Source of the DNA: JAWVFM01 sp963823245
GTDB taxonomy: Bacteria > Actinomycetota > Thermoleophilia > Solirubrobacterales > 70-9
Direction: 5' to 3'
Length of the DNA: 64,000 bases
Assembly: GCA_963823245.1 (NCBI GenBank)
Contig: CAWGKQ010000008.1
Location: forward strand, 682,001-746,000
The position numbers were made by a program, and so were the translations under genes. The notes beneath the pieces were generated by a model that was not told the DNA's origin, ran no database searches, and was given only the letters and a program-made list of their open reading frames with translations. This document shows, piece by piece, positions 31,395-41,040 of this stretch; within the stretch, counting starts at the first letter, position 1, and every line of letters begins with the position of its first letter.

Positions 31395-32527
31395 GGGGCG
31401 CGGCTTCCCGATTCAGGCTGAGCGGCAGCGACCGCCCGCTCGCCGCCCGGCGCGTCGTGGATCCTTCCCTTCACATCGATCAGGCGGCCGCCACCGTGCC
31501 CGTGGCGCACGGCCGTGATCTCCCCGAGGATCGACAGCGCCGTCTCCTCGGCCGTCGCCGCGCCGATGTCGAGGCCGATTGGCGCCGCCAGCCGCTCGAG
31601 CTCGCGGTCGTCCATGCCGGCCGCCAGCAGACGCTGGCGTCGCTTCTCCTGCGCCCGTCGGCTCCCCATCGCCCCGATGTACTGGGCGTCGGAGCGCAAC
31701 GCGATCTCGAGCACGGCGTCATCGAGCTTGGGGTCGTGGGTGAGCACAGCGATCGAGGTCGCCCGGTCGATGCCACCGAGCTGGTCGAAGGCCTTCTCGG
31801 GCCATTCGGCGATAACCCGCTCCGCGTCGGGAAAGCGGTCGGCCGTCGCGAATCGCTTGCGTGGATCGACGACGAACGCACGCCACCCGGCCAACGACGC
31901 GAAGGCCGCGAGCTGGGCCGCGAAGTCGACGGCGCCAAAGATGATCAGCCGGGGCGGCGGCGCGACGACGTCGACGAACAGAGTTGCTCCGGCTTCCTCC
32001 CGGAGCTCGCTGCGCTCCAGCCACACAGTCTCCCTGGCGACCGACGCCGCGGCGGCATCGAGCTCGGGGTTCCCGAGGGTGCCGGTCGGGCTCTGCTCGC
32101 CGTCGACGACCAGCAGCTTCGCGCCGCCTTCCTGGGGGCCGTCGATCAACGTCACCAAGGCGGCACGTCCGCCCTGGCGCGCGACCTCGCTGAACCTGGC
32201 TTGCGGTCCGTCCTCCTCGTAGCGTTCCGCCCAGATCGAGATCTCGCCACCGCACGGCAGGCCGACGTCCCACGCGTCCTCGTCGGCGATCCCGTAGTCC
32301 AGGAGACTCGGGCCTTCCTCGCCCCGGAGGATCTTCTCGGCGACCTGGACGACCGCGCCCTCGACGCAGCCTCCCGAGACCGCGCCGATGAGATCGCCGG
32401 CGTCGTTTACCGCCATCTTCGTCCCGGCCGGCCGCGGCGCCGACCTCCGTGTGTCGACAACGGTGGCGAGGGCGACGGCGCTGCCCTTCTGAACCCAATC
32501 GTCGACGACCTCGAGGACGTCCCTCAC
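31391..32527 (-). CDS. XdhC/CoxF-family molybdenum cofactor maturation protein
   Basis: The 378-residue protein has the N-terminal XdhC block (SAPRPAGTKMAVN, GAVSGGCVEGAV) and a C-terminal Rossmann domain (LIIFGAVDFAAQLAAFASLA) with TAEETALSILGEI. Such proteins bind the cofactor, promote sulfuration and deliver it to xanthine or CO dehydrogenases. It is one of two XdhC-like genes in the operon, which may serve different steps. It lies upstream of moaA with a 4-bp overlap. Confidence 0.88.
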   Translation of the reverse strand: MRDVLEVVDDWVQKGSAVALATVVDTRRSAPRPAGTKMAVNDAGDLIGAVSGGCVEGAVVQVAEKILRGEEGPSLLDYGIADEDAWDVGLPCGGEISIWAERYEEDGPQARFSEVARQGGRAALVTLIDGPQEGGAKLLVVDGEQSPTGTLGNPELDAAAASVARETVWLERSELREEAGATLFVDVVAPPPRLIIFGAVDFAAQLAAFASLAGWRAFVVDPRKRFATADRFPDAERVIAEWPEKAFDQLGGIDRATSIAVLTHDPKLDDAVLEIALRSDAQYIGAMGSRRAQEKRRQRLLAAGMDDRELERLAAPIGLDIGAATAEETALSILGEITAVRHGHGGGRLIDVKGRIHDAPGGERAVAAAQPESGSRAP

Positions 32528-32599
32528 GCGAGCTCCTTTCCGCTCTCGGCGCCTATTCCCGGCAAGCTGGCCGAGAAGCTCGCCACCACTGTAGGCGCC

Positions 32600-33523
32600 T
32601 CAGCCATCGGCCACCCCGACGAGCCAGTCCATTCCCTGCTCCTGGATGCTCTCCTGGTCCTCGCGGTACTTGACGACAGAGCCGAGCGTCTGCTCGGCGG
32701 CGGCCGGGTCGAGCCGAGCCACGCCCAGTAGCTCCAGGGCCGCCACCCAGTCGATCGTCTCGGCAATCCCGGGGGGCTTCTGGACGTCGCTCCCCCTGAG
32801 TCGACGGACGGCCTCTGCCGCCTCGGTGGCAAGCGCCTGGGCCGTGCCCGGGACGCGGCGCCGGACGATCTCCACCTCGCGCTCCGGGCTGGGGTAGTCG
32901 ATCCAGTGGTAGAGGCAGCGGCGCTTCAGCGCGTCGTGGAGGTCGCGGGTGCGGTTCGAGGTCAGGATCACGGCCGGCGGATGGGTCGCATGGATCGTTC
33001 CGATCTCGGGAATCGTCACGCTCGATTCCGCCAGCATCTCGAACAGGAACGCCTCGAAGTCATCGTCCGCGCGATCGAGCTCGTCGACCAGGAGCACTGC
33101 GGGCATGGGTCCGGGGTGCTCGATAGCCTGCAGCAGCGGCCGCGGGACGAGGAACTCCTCGCCGAAAAGCTCGTCCTCGGTGAACTCGGTGCCCCTCGCC
33201 TCCGCCGAGCGGATCCTGAGGAGCTGGCGGGGATAGTTCCACTCGTATAGCGCCTCGGCAGCGTCGATCCCCTCGTAGCACTGGAGGCGGATGAGCTTGG
33301 TGTCGAGTGCCGCGGCCAGCGCCTTGGCCGCCTCCGTCTTGCCGACGCCCGCCTCACCCTCGAGCAGCAGCGGTTGGGGCAGGCGCAGCGAGAGAAAGAG
33401 CGCCGTGGCGAGTCCCGGGTCGGCGAGGTAGTCGGCCTCGTCGAGGCGGCGCTTCAGCGACTCGATATCTGGGACGGCGGCGCTGACCGGCGCCTGCGCA
33501 CCGGGATGGGCCGGAGTCGTCAT
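32600..33523 (-). CDS. coxD: MoxR-type AAA+ ATPase, CoxD-like
   Basis: The 307-residue protein has Walker A GEAGVGKTE, Walker B AVLLVDELDRADD and a sensor block VILTSNRTRDLHDALKRRC. CoxD in Oligotropha builds the [CuSMoO2] site of CO dehydrogenase, and the MoxR/VWA pair (with CoxE at 35921) is a common chaperone team. The start overlaps the nucleotidyltransferase stop by 4 bp. Confidence 0.88.
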   Translation of the reverse strand: MTTPAHPGAQAPVSAAVPDIESLKRRLDEADYLADPGLATALFLSLRLPQPLLLEGEAGVGKTEAAKALAAALDTKLIRLQCYEGIDAAEALYEWNYPRQLLRIRSAEARGTEFTEDELFGEEFLVPRPLLQAIEHPGPMPAVLLVDELDRADDDFEAFLFEMLAESSVTIPEIGTIHATHPPAVILTSNRTRDLHDALKRRCLYHWIDYPSPEREVEIVRRRVPGTAQALATEAAEAVRRLRGSDVQKPPGIAETIDWVAALELLGVARLDPAAAEQTLGSVVKYREDQESIQEQGMDWLVGVADG

Positions 33524-34131
33524 GACGACGGTCCCGCAGCCGCGAATATCGCCTCGTAGTCCTCGCGCGTATCGACATCGGGCGGGATCGAGCCCGGAAC
33601 GGGAACCTCGACCACCTCGCCGGCACGCCGATCGAGCAGCTTCCAGACCGCCTTGTCGCCATGGAGCTCCCCGAGCTCGCCGAAGAGGGCCCGTCCGAAC
33701 GCGAGGGGATGCCCACGCCCGTCGTCGTAGCGGCAGACCGCGAGCGTCGTCCCCTCCCCGCGACCGGCAATCAACGCCCGCACCGTCGCCGGACTGACTC
33801 CAGGCTGATCGCCCAGCATGAGGACAAGGAGCTTGGAGCGAGGGTCCACGACGGTCAGCGCGGCGGCGATCGAAGACGAGCAGCCCTCGGCGTAGTCCGG
33901 GTTCTCGACCACCTCCGCCCCCGAGAGGTCCACCTGGCGCCGGACCGCCGACGAGCTCCCGCCCAGGGCGACGATCAGCTGGTCGAAGCCGCTCGCACGG
34001 GCCGTCCCGATGGTGTGGTCGAGCAAGGTCCCCGAGCCGTAGGGCAGGAGCTGCTTGGGCTTCCCGAGCCGGCGCGATCCGCCGGCGGCCAGCACCAGGC
34101 CCGTGACGAAGGGCTCAGCGGACACCGGCAT
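33520..34131 (-). CDS. MobA/MocA-like nucleotidyltransferase
   Basis: The 203-residue protein begins with GLVLAAGGSRRLGKPKQLLP, the NTP-binding signature of MobA/MocA-type transferases, and has LMLGDQPGV. It probably makes the dinucleotide form (cytidine for CO dehydrogenase) of the molybdenum cofactor, which is inferred from context. The start at 34131 overlaps the XdhC-YHS gene by 17 bp. Confidence 0.85.
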   Translation of the reverse strand: MPVSAEPFVTGLVLAAGGSRRLGKPKQLLPYGSGTLLDHTIGTARASGFDQLIVALGGSSSAVRRQVDLSGAEVVENPDYAEGCSSSIAAALTVVDPRSKLLVLMLGDQPGVSPATVRALIAGRGEGTTLAVCRYDDGRGHPLAFGRALFGELGELHGDKAVWKLLDRRAGEVVEVPVPGSIPPDVDTREDYEAIFAAAGPSS

Positions 34132-35095
34132 CGGGAGCGCGCGCGGCGACAAAGCTGTCCCGGCATCCCTCGCTGCAGAAGTAGAAGCGCTCGCCGTCGC
34201 GCTCCAGATGGATGCTCGCCTCGCTGACAGCCACCTCCATACTGCAGACGGGATCGAGCGCAACCTCGGTTGACGTGGCCGTGGCGGACGTCGCCGGCGT
34301 GGGCACCGGCTCAGCGGGGCGATCGTCCAGGTGCCGGGCCGTCGCGGCCACGGGGACCGGCTCGCCCCGGGCCGAGCGCCGCAGGGCAACGACCTCGGCG
34401 AGGATCGCCAGGGCGATCTCGGCGGGCGTGTCGGCTCCGATCTCAAGACCCGCCGGGGTGTGGAGCCGAGCACGCAGCTCCTCCGGCACGCCGAGCGAGT
34501 CCCTGACCGCATGCCCCCTGATTTCGCTGGCCACGAGTCCGACGTAGGGGACAGCCTCGGTCAGGGCCGCGGCGAGAACGCGCTCCTCCTCGTGCCCATG
34601 CGATGCGACAACCACCGCCGCGTCGTCGGAACGCGGATCGCCGTCCGCCGGAGCTTGCAGCTCGACCGCGAAGCCCAGGCGCCTTCCCAGGTCCGCGAGC
34701 GCGAGCGCGATCGGGCTCTCCCCCACCACCCTGAGCCTCGCCGCCGGAAGCCGCGGCTCGAGGAAGATCTCGAGCGCCCCCCCGCTCAGGCATGGGTTCC
34801 TGACCGTGACCGCTCCCTCGCCTCCACCGGGCTGACCCTCGGCCTCGCCCGGGAGGATGCGAAGCAGCAGCGGCTCGCCGGTTTCGAGCGCCCGCAGCGC
34901 GTACAGGCGGACCGAGGTCTCGGCGCAGGCGCCGCCGACGAATCCGTCGATCGTGCCGTCGCCGCGCACGATCGCCCCGTCGCCGGCTCTGACGCTGGTC
35001 GGACTCTGGGCGCGGACGACCGTTGCCTCGACGAAGGGAACGCCCTCCGCGATCAGCTCTTCCTCGGCGAGCTCGGTCCGCTCTCCGCTGATCAT
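34115..35095 (-). CDS. XdhC/CoxF-like protein with a C-terminal YHS domain
   Basis: Residues 1-240 form an XdhC-type protein (GTIDGFVGGACAETSVR, then VRNPCLSGGALEIFLEPRLP, and TPAEIALAILAEVVALR). Residues 281-320 are a YHS domain, DPVCSM then RFYFCSEGC, with Cys284, Cys307 and Cys311. The YHS part could bind copper or another soft metal. A link with the copper of the CO dehydrogenase site is an attractive but unproved inference. Confidence 0.85.
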   Translation of the reverse strand: MISGERTELAEEELIAEGVPFVEATVVRAQSPTSVRAGDGAIVRGDGTIDGFVGGACAETSVRLYALRALETGEPLLLRILPGEAEGQPGGGEGAVTVRNPCLSGGALEIFLEPRLPAARLRVVGESPIALALADLGRRLGFAVELQAPADGDPRSDDAAVVVASHGHEEERVLAAALTEAVPYVGLVASEIRGHAVRDSLGVPEELRARLHTPAGLEIGADTPAEIALAILAEVVALRRSARGEPVPVAATARHLDDRPAEPVPTPATSATATSTEVALDPVCSMEVAVSEASIHLERDGERFYFCSEGCRDSFVAARAPDAGVR

Positions 35096-35113
35096 CGGAG
35101 GACCCCGATCCGG

Positions 35114-35713
35114 CTACCGAGGCGCCGCGGCACGGCCCTCCGTCGCCTCCGGCACGCCGACATCCCTGTAGGTCGTCTGGGCGTCGAGCGAACCCTCAAC
35201 GCCCTCCGGAAGCGAGTCGGCGCCGAACGCCCTCGCGGCGACGGCCTGGATCCTGACGCCCCCCTGATGGTCACCTCCGACGAACCAGTGGCCGTTGTCC
35301 CAGGTGAGCGCGTCCGGTGGGGATTCGAGCATCCAGGCCGCGATCAGCTGTGCCTTGTCGCGCAGCTTGCGAGCGGTGATCGCGACGTTGTCGGCAACCG
35401 CTTCGCTTGGGCTGGTGTTGAAGCTGTTCCCCTCTCCGAACCGGTTGGTGTCCTCGTGCACGACCTTGACGTCCTCGGGCGGGATGCCGAGCTCTGCCCC
35501 GGCGATCTGGGCGAGCCTGGGCTCCTCTCCCTGGGACGCCTCGCTGAGGCTCAGCACCGCCTTTCCGGTCGGGTGCATGCGCAGGAAGACCGCTCGGTAG
35601 ACCGGGGCGTCACCCACGGGCAGATCCTTCCCGAGCTGTCGACTCGGCGCCCCCGAGGCCGAGCCTGGCCACGGTGTCGGGCGCGGCGTCGCCCTCGCCA
35701 CGCTTGAGTGCAC
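35114..35713 (-). pseudogene. Internal fragment of a CoxL-type molybdenum subunit
   Basis: The 199-residue frame matches an inner part of CoxL: HPTGKAVLSLSEASQGEEP, LAQIAGAELGIPPEDVKVVH, KLRDKAQLIAAWMLESPPDA and LPEGVEGSLDAQTTY. It corresponds to about residues 500-660 of the full CoxL at 37313. Both the AYRCSFR end and the C-terminal cofactor part are missing, and the first 20 residues do not match. It is a broken paralog left inside the operon. Confidence 0.7.
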
Positions 35714-35843
35714 GGAACACGCTGTGCGCGTTGTGCTCGGGAGAGTCGCAGTAGCGCGGTGGAGGTCCGCCGCGTTCGGGAGCGGGTTCCATGACGACCT
35801 CGCATCCCGGGTAAGCGCACGTCTTGGGCATGGCCTCCGTCAT
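35610..35843 (-). CDS. Small Cys-rich zinc-finger-like protein
   Basis: The 77-residue protein starts MTEAMPKTCAYPGCEVVM after a GGAGAGG ribosome binding region and contains CAYPGC and YCDSPEHNAHS, a probable CxxxxC...CxxxxxH zinc site followed by a basic stretch. Proteins with this pattern occur in actinobacteria and are uncharacterised. Its 3' part overlaps the CoxL fragment by about 100 bp in another frame, so one of the two reading frames is probably dead. Confidence 0.5.
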   Translation of the reverse strand: MTEAMPKTCAYPGCEVVMEPAPERGGPPPRYCDSPEHNAHSVFRALKRGEGDAAPDTVARLGLGGAESTAREGSARG

Positions 35844-35920
35844 ACGCCTCTCCTCGTCCATCGCCGAGCCTACGGCGATTTTACCGCGCGCCCCGCGTCG
35901 GCCCGCGAGCCGGCCGGCTC

Positions 35921-37258
35921 TCACGCCGTCGTATTGCCGCGGCTGGGGCCATAGCCGCTGGGCATGGGAACGGGCTTCTGCGCCTCGGTCGCCTCGGCGC
36001 TCGGCCACGACGGCTCGACGGTGCCGGTCGCCGGCGAGGCCGGAATCCAGCGCGCATCGGGCGAGGCGGTATCGGCAGCCATCGCCTCTGCGACCTCGCC
36101 CAGCGCGTTGAGGCTGTGGCCGCTGACGAGAGCGTCGCAGTAGGGCAGCGCCGCGGCCATGCCACCGGCCACCGGCGAGAAGCCCGGGGCGCCGGCGCGT
36201 GGATTGACCCACACGATTCGGTGCGCCAGCCGTGCGAGACGCGCCATCTCGCGGCCTACGAGCGCGGGGTCCGCACACTCCCAGCCGTCGGAGAGGATCA
36301 CCAGGACCGCGCCGCGCGCCATGCCTCGGCGTCCGTAACGTTCGTTGAACCGCTTCAGCGCTTCGCCGATGCGCGTGCCGCTCGACCAGTCAGGTGCCGC
36401 TGCCGCGGCACGCTGGATCGCCGCCTCCGGGTTACGCCCGCCGAGGGCACGGGTCAGGCGGGTCAGCCGAGTGGCGAAGACGAAAGCCTCGGCTGGAGTC
36501 CCCGCGGCGACCGCGCAGCTCAGGAGCTGCAGATAGGCCCGCGCATATGGCTCCATCGACCCCGAGATATCGCACAGCAGCACCAGGCGCCGGGGGCGGG
36601 TGCGCCGGCGACGGCGAGCGAGCGAGATCGGGTCCCCCCCGGTTCGGAGGCTCGCGCGAAGCGTGCGGCGCAGGTCGAGGCGCTCGCCGTGTCGTGAACG
36701 GCGGGCTCGACGCGAGCGGCGGCGCGGGGTGGCGAGCTCCAGGCGTGCCATCAGCCGGCGAAGCTGGGCGAGCTCGTACGGCTCGAGTGCCGCGAAGCTC
36801 TTCTCCGCCAGGCGCTCCTCCTCACTTGCCATCGCCAGCGGCACCTCGAGCTCATCGGCGTGGTCGTCGCCGGACGTCGAGGAGTCGGCGCTCAGGCCGC
36901 CGTGAACCGGGGGGCCCGGTTTCCGGGGGACCGACCGCGCCCCAGGGCTCGGCGGCTGCCCGTCCCTCAGCTCCGAGGCGCCGAGCGGCGGGGAATAAGG
37001 GTCCCCGCGGTCTTCGTCGGGCTCCAGGCGCGAGTCGAAGAGGGCCGCGAACACGCGGTCGAACGTCGGCAACTGCGCCTCCGAGGAGACGAACACGGTT
37101 CGGGCCGTCCAGTAGAGCTCCGTGCGCGTCAGCGGCGCGACGAGCGTCAGCGCCCGCGCGAAGCGCGCCGACCGTTCGGGCGTGACGGATACGCCGGCCG
37201 CTCGCAGCCGCTGACCCAATGCCGCCGCCAGCCCGGGGAGGTCGAGCGTCTCAATCAC
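35921..37258 (-). CDS. coxE: VWA domain protein, CoxE-like
   Basis: The 445-residue protein has a basic middle region (about residues 178-225) and a C-terminal von Willebrand A domain with MIDAS motif DISGSM (230-235), ASGTRIGEAL-like and VILSDGWECAD segments. CoxE works with the CoxD MoxR ATPase in maturing the CO dehydrogenase active site. It follows coxL by 54 bp and belongs to the same transcript. Confidence 0.88.
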   Translation of the reverse strand: MIETLDLPGLAAALGQRLRAAGVSVTPERSARFARALTLVAPLTRTELYWTARTVFVSSEAQLPTFDRVFAALFDSRLEPDEDRGDPYSPPLGASELRDGQPPSPGARSVPRKPGPPVHGGLSADSSTSGDDHADELEVPLAMASEEERLAEKSFAALEPYELAQLRRLMARLELATPRRRSRRARRSRHGERLDLRRTLRASLRTGGDPISLARRRRRTRPRRLVLLCDISGSMEPYARAYLQLLSCAVAAGTPAEAFVFATRLTRLTRALGGRNPEAAIQRAAAAAPDWSSGTRIGEALKRFNERYGRRGMARGAVLVILSDGWECADPALVGREMARLARLAHRIVWVNPRAGAPGFSPVAGGMAAALPYCDALVSGHSLNALGEVAEAMAADTASPDARWIPASPATGTVEPSWPSAEATEAQKPVPMPSGYGPSRGNTTA

Positions 37259-37312
37259 CGCGCCCCTCCACCAGCGATTCGGCTCTCCGAACGGATCAGG
37301 CGCCGTCCGCGA

Positions 37313-39682
37313 TCACTGCGGTGGCTCGGGCCTGCCCTGCATCGCCGCCCACACCCGTGCGGGGTTCAGCGGCATGTCGATGTGCCTCACGCCGTGTGAC
37401 TGATAGAGGGCGTCGCAGACGGCGTTGACGATTGCCGGGGGCGACCCGTTGGTCGCCGACTCGCCGACGCCCTTCGCGCCGATCGGGTGGTGCGGACAAG
37501 GGGTGACGGTCGCGCCCAGCTCCCAGTCGGGGCACTCGAGCGCGGTCGGGATCAGGTAGTCCATCATCGACCCGTTTAGGCAGTTGCCCTGATCGTCGAA
37601 GGTGATCACCTCCATCAGCGCGATGCCAACGCCCTCGGCCAGGCCACCCATGATCTGGCCGTCGACGATCATCGGATTGATGCGCACCCCGCAGTCGTCG
37701 ACGGCGATGAACCGCCTGACCTTCACCTCCGCCGTCCCGGGGTCGATGTCCACCACGCAGATGTAAGCCCCGCACGGATAGGTCAGGTTCGGTGGGTCGT
37801 AGACCGATTGGCCGTCGAGGCCGCCCTCGAGACCCTCGGGCAGCGGCGCCTCGCCGTAGGCCGCCTCGGCGATCGCGTCGATCGTCGCGCCCTTCTCCGG
37901 GTCGCCCTTGACGTACCAGCGTCCCTTTTCCCACACGAGGTCCTCAGGCGAGGTCTCGAGCAGCCCAGCTGCGATCAGCCGTGCCTTGTCTCGCACCCTC
38001 CGGGCGGCGACGGCCGCCGCGGCGCCGGACACCGGGGTGGACCGGCTGCCGTAGGTGCCGAGACCGAACGGCGTCCGATCGGTGTCGCCGTGGCGGACCT
38101 GGATGTCGTCCGGTGAGATGCCGAGCTCCTCGGCGACTATCTGCGCGTAGGTCGTCTCGTGGCCCTGGCCCTGCGTCTGGCAGCTGATGCTGAGCACCGC
38201 CTTGCCCGACGCGTGCACGCGAAGATCGGCGCCATCGGCCATGCCGAGGCCGAGGATGTCCATGTGCCTGCGCGGCCCGGCGCCGACGACCTCGGTGAAG
38301 AAGGAGACACCGATGCCCATCAGCTCACCCCGCGCGCGCTTCTCGGCCTGCTCGCGGCGCAGCTCGTCGTAGCCGGCGATCCTCATCGCCTCGCGCATCG
38401 TCTTCTCGTACTCGCCGGAGTCGTACGTCCAGCCGGTCTTGTTCTCGTAGGGGAACTGCTCCGGGTGGATGAAGCTGTTCATGCGCAGCTCGACCGGGTC
38501 GACGTCCATGGTGAGCGCGAGCTCGCCGACGAGCCGCTCGACAAGGAAGATTGCCTCGGTCACCCGGAACGAGCAGCGGTAGGCAACGCCGCCCGGTGCC
38601 TTGTTGGTGTAGACGGCCTTGACACTGCAATGCGCCGCCTCGAGGTCGTATGACCCGGCGAAGATGTGGAAGAAGCCGGCGGGGAACTTCGAGGGTTGGG
38701 CGGTGCTGTCGAAGGCGCCGTGGTCGGCGATGACGTCGACGCGCACCCCGGTGATCTTGCCGTCCTTGGCGCAGATCTCCCCGTGCATGACGTAGTCGCG
38801 GGCGAACCCGGTGGACATGAGGTTCTCCGAGCGGTCCTCGACCCACTTGACCGGCCGGCCCGACACAATCGAGCCCACGATCGTGCAGACGTAGCCGGGA
38901 TACACGGGCACCTTGTTGCCGAAGCCGCCGCCAATGTCGTTGGTCATGATCCGGATCATGTGCTCGGGTAGGCCGGCAACGTGGGCGTACACGGCACGGT
39001 GGGCGTTGGGGGCCTGATTTCCGTTGTAGATGTCGAGCTGACCCGTCTCCGGGTCCATATCCGCGATCATGCCGCACGTTTCGAGCGGCGCGGGATGACA
39101 GCGCGGATAGATCATGTCCCGCGTGACGACGGTGTCGGCCTCGGCGAAGACCCGGTCGGCCTCGGCGCTGTCGCCGGCCTCCCAGGTCGGACTGGCGAGG
39201 TTGTCGGTCTGGCCGGGCTTGTCGTCGCGGATCAACGGTGCGTCGGGGTCCAGCGCCTTGCGGGCGTTGACGACCGCCGGCAACGGCTCGTACTCGACGT
39301 CGATGAGCGGAAGCGCATCGCGGGCTGAGTAGCGGTCCTCGGCAACGACGAAGGCCACCTCCTGGCCCTGGAACCTGACCTTGTCGCCGGCGAGCACGGC
39401 CTGGGAGTCGTAGGAAATCGTCGGCATCCATGCCAAGCCCAAGGTTTCGAGGTCCTTGGCGGTGATGACCCGGTGGACCTTGGGGTGGGCCAGCGCCGCG
39501 GACGTGTCGATCGAGACGATGCGGGCGTGGGCATAGGGGCTGCGCAGCACAGCACCGTGCAGCATCCCGGGCAGGACGATGTCGTCGAGGTACTTGCCCT
39601 TGCCGCGTATGAAGCGCGCATCCTCCTTGCGCTTCATGCTGCCGTACCCGATCGGCGTCTCTTGGGTGGTGGGTGTAGCCAT
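37313..39682 (-). CDS. coxL: Aerobic CO dehydrogenase, large molybdenum subunit, form I
   Basis: The 789-residue protein has the form I active-site loop AYRCSFR (residues 367-373, with Cys370 as the copper ligand), the cofactor loop GGGFGNK (251-257) and C-terminal GAKGVGESATNG with the active-site Glu. It oxidises CO to CO2 at the Mo-Cu site. ATG 39682 follows coxS by 2 bp, and the frame extension above it is antisense noise. Form I loops mark true CO oxidisers, unlike the AYRGAGR loop of form II. Confidence 0.97.
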   Translation of the reverse strand: MATPTTQETPIGYGSMKRKEDARFIRGKGKYLDDIVLPGMLHGAVLRSPYAHARIVSIDTSAALAHPKVHRVITAKDLETLGLAWMPTISYDSQAVLAGDKVRFQGQEVAFVVAEDRYSARDALPLIDVEYEPLPAVVNARKALDPDAPLIRDDKPGQTDNLASPTWEAGDSAEADRVFAEADTVVTRDMIYPRCHPAPLETCGMIADMDPETGQLDIYNGNQAPNAHRAVYAHVAGLPEHMIRIMTNDIGGGFGNKVPVYPGYVCTIVGSIVSGRPVKWVEDRSENLMSTGFARDYVMHGEICAKDGKITGVRVDVIADHGAFDSTAQPSKFPAGFFHIFAGSYDLEAAHCSVKAVYTNKAPGGVAYRCSFRVTEAIFLVERLVGELALTMDVDPVELRMNSFIHPEQFPYENKTGWTYDSGEYEKTMREAMRIAGYDELRREQAEKRARGELMGIGVSFFTEVVGAGPRRHMDILGLGMADGADLRVHASGKAVLSISCQTQGQGHETTYAQIVAEELGISPDDIQVRHGDTDRTPFGLGTYGSRSTPVSGAAAAVAARRVRDKARLIAAGLLETSPEDLVWEKGRWYVKGDPEKGATIDAIAEAAYGEAPLPEGLEGGLDGQSVYDPPNLTYPCGAYICVVDIDPGTAEVKVRRFIAVDDCGVRINPMIVDGQIMGGLAEGVGIALMEVITFDDQGNCLNGSMMDYLIPTALECPDWELGATVTPCPHHPIGAKGVGESATNGSPPAIVNAVCDALYQSHGVRHIDMPLNPARVWAAMQGRPEPPQ

Positions 39683-39684
39683 TC

Positions 39685-40164
<480 letters not shown>

Positions 40165-41040
40165 TCAGGCCTCCTGGCGTAGGGCGCGTTCCGAGGCGCG
40201 CCTCAGGGCGCGACGGGTGAGCTCGCCGGCGAGGTGGCGCTTATAGTCGACGGGCCCCCGTCCGTCGGCGGTCGGGGAGCAGTCCTCGGACGCGATCCCG
40301 CCGGCCTCGGCGAACAGATCCTCCGACGGCGGCTTGCCCCGCAACAGCTCCTCGGCCCGGGAGGCGTGGACGGTGGTCGGCCCGACGGCGCTGAGGCCCA
40401 GGCCTGCGTCGGCGATCCCTCCCCCATCGATCCACAGCGCCGCCGACACCGCGACGATCGCCCAGTCGCCGGCGCGGCGCTCGACCTTCTCGTGAGCGTT
40501 GCCGCCACCACCGCGCACTGGGATGCGAACCTCGACCAGGATCTCCGCGTCTCCGATCGCCGTCTGGTAGGGGCCGACGTGGAAGTCGTCCATCGAGACC
40601 GTCCGCTCGCCGCCTGAGCCGGCGATGACGACCTGCGCCTTGAGCGCCGAGCAAACGGCCGAGAGGTCCTCCGCCGCGTCGGCCTGTGCCAGCGAGCCGC
40701 CGATCGTGCCCCGGTTTCGCACGACAGGATCCGCAATCACCTGCTCGGCGTCGGCGAAGATCGGGAAGCGCCGGGCCAGCAGCTCGGACTCCAGCAGCTC
40801 GTAGTGGCGCGTCAAGGCCCCGATCCGGACCTCCCCGTCCTCCTCCCGGATGTAGGAGAGCTGGTCGAGGTCGTTGATGTCGATCAGCCACTCGGGGTTG
40901 GCGAGTCGCAGCTTCATCATCGGCAGCAGGCTGTGGCCGCCGGCGATGACGCGGGCCTCGGGCCCGTGCTTCTCGAGCAGGGCGATGACGTTCTCGACGC
41001 TCGTCGCGCGCTCGTACTCAATTGGCGCCGGGGTCTGCAG
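40165..41040 (-). CDS. coxM: CO dehydrogenase FAD subunit, probable CTG start
   Basis: The protein contains the FAD-binding AGGHSLLPMMKLRLA and TIGGSLAQADAAEDL blocks. The ATG at 40920 would remove the first 40 conserved residues, including AGGHSL. Upstream the frame reads LQTPAPIEYERATSVENV without an ATG or GTG, but CTG 41038-41040 has AGGAG five bases upstream. I therefore place the start there. The start region overlaps the preceding membrane protein gene by 23 bp. The subunit passes electrons to the quinone pool. Confidence 0.9.
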   Translation of the reverse strand: MQTPAPIEYERATSVENVIALLEKHGPEARVIAGGHSLLPMMKLRLANPEWLIDINDLDQLSYIREEDGEVRIGALTRHYELLESELLARRFPIFADAEQVIADPVVRNRGTIGGSLAQADAAEDLSAVCSALKAQVVIAGSGGERTVSMDDFHVGPYQTAIGDAEILVEVRIPVRGGGGNAHEKVERRAGDWAIVAVSAALWIDGGGIADAGLGLSAVGPTTVHASRAEELLRGKPPSEDLFAEAGGIASEDCSPTADGRGPVDYKRHLAGELTRRALRRASERALRQEA

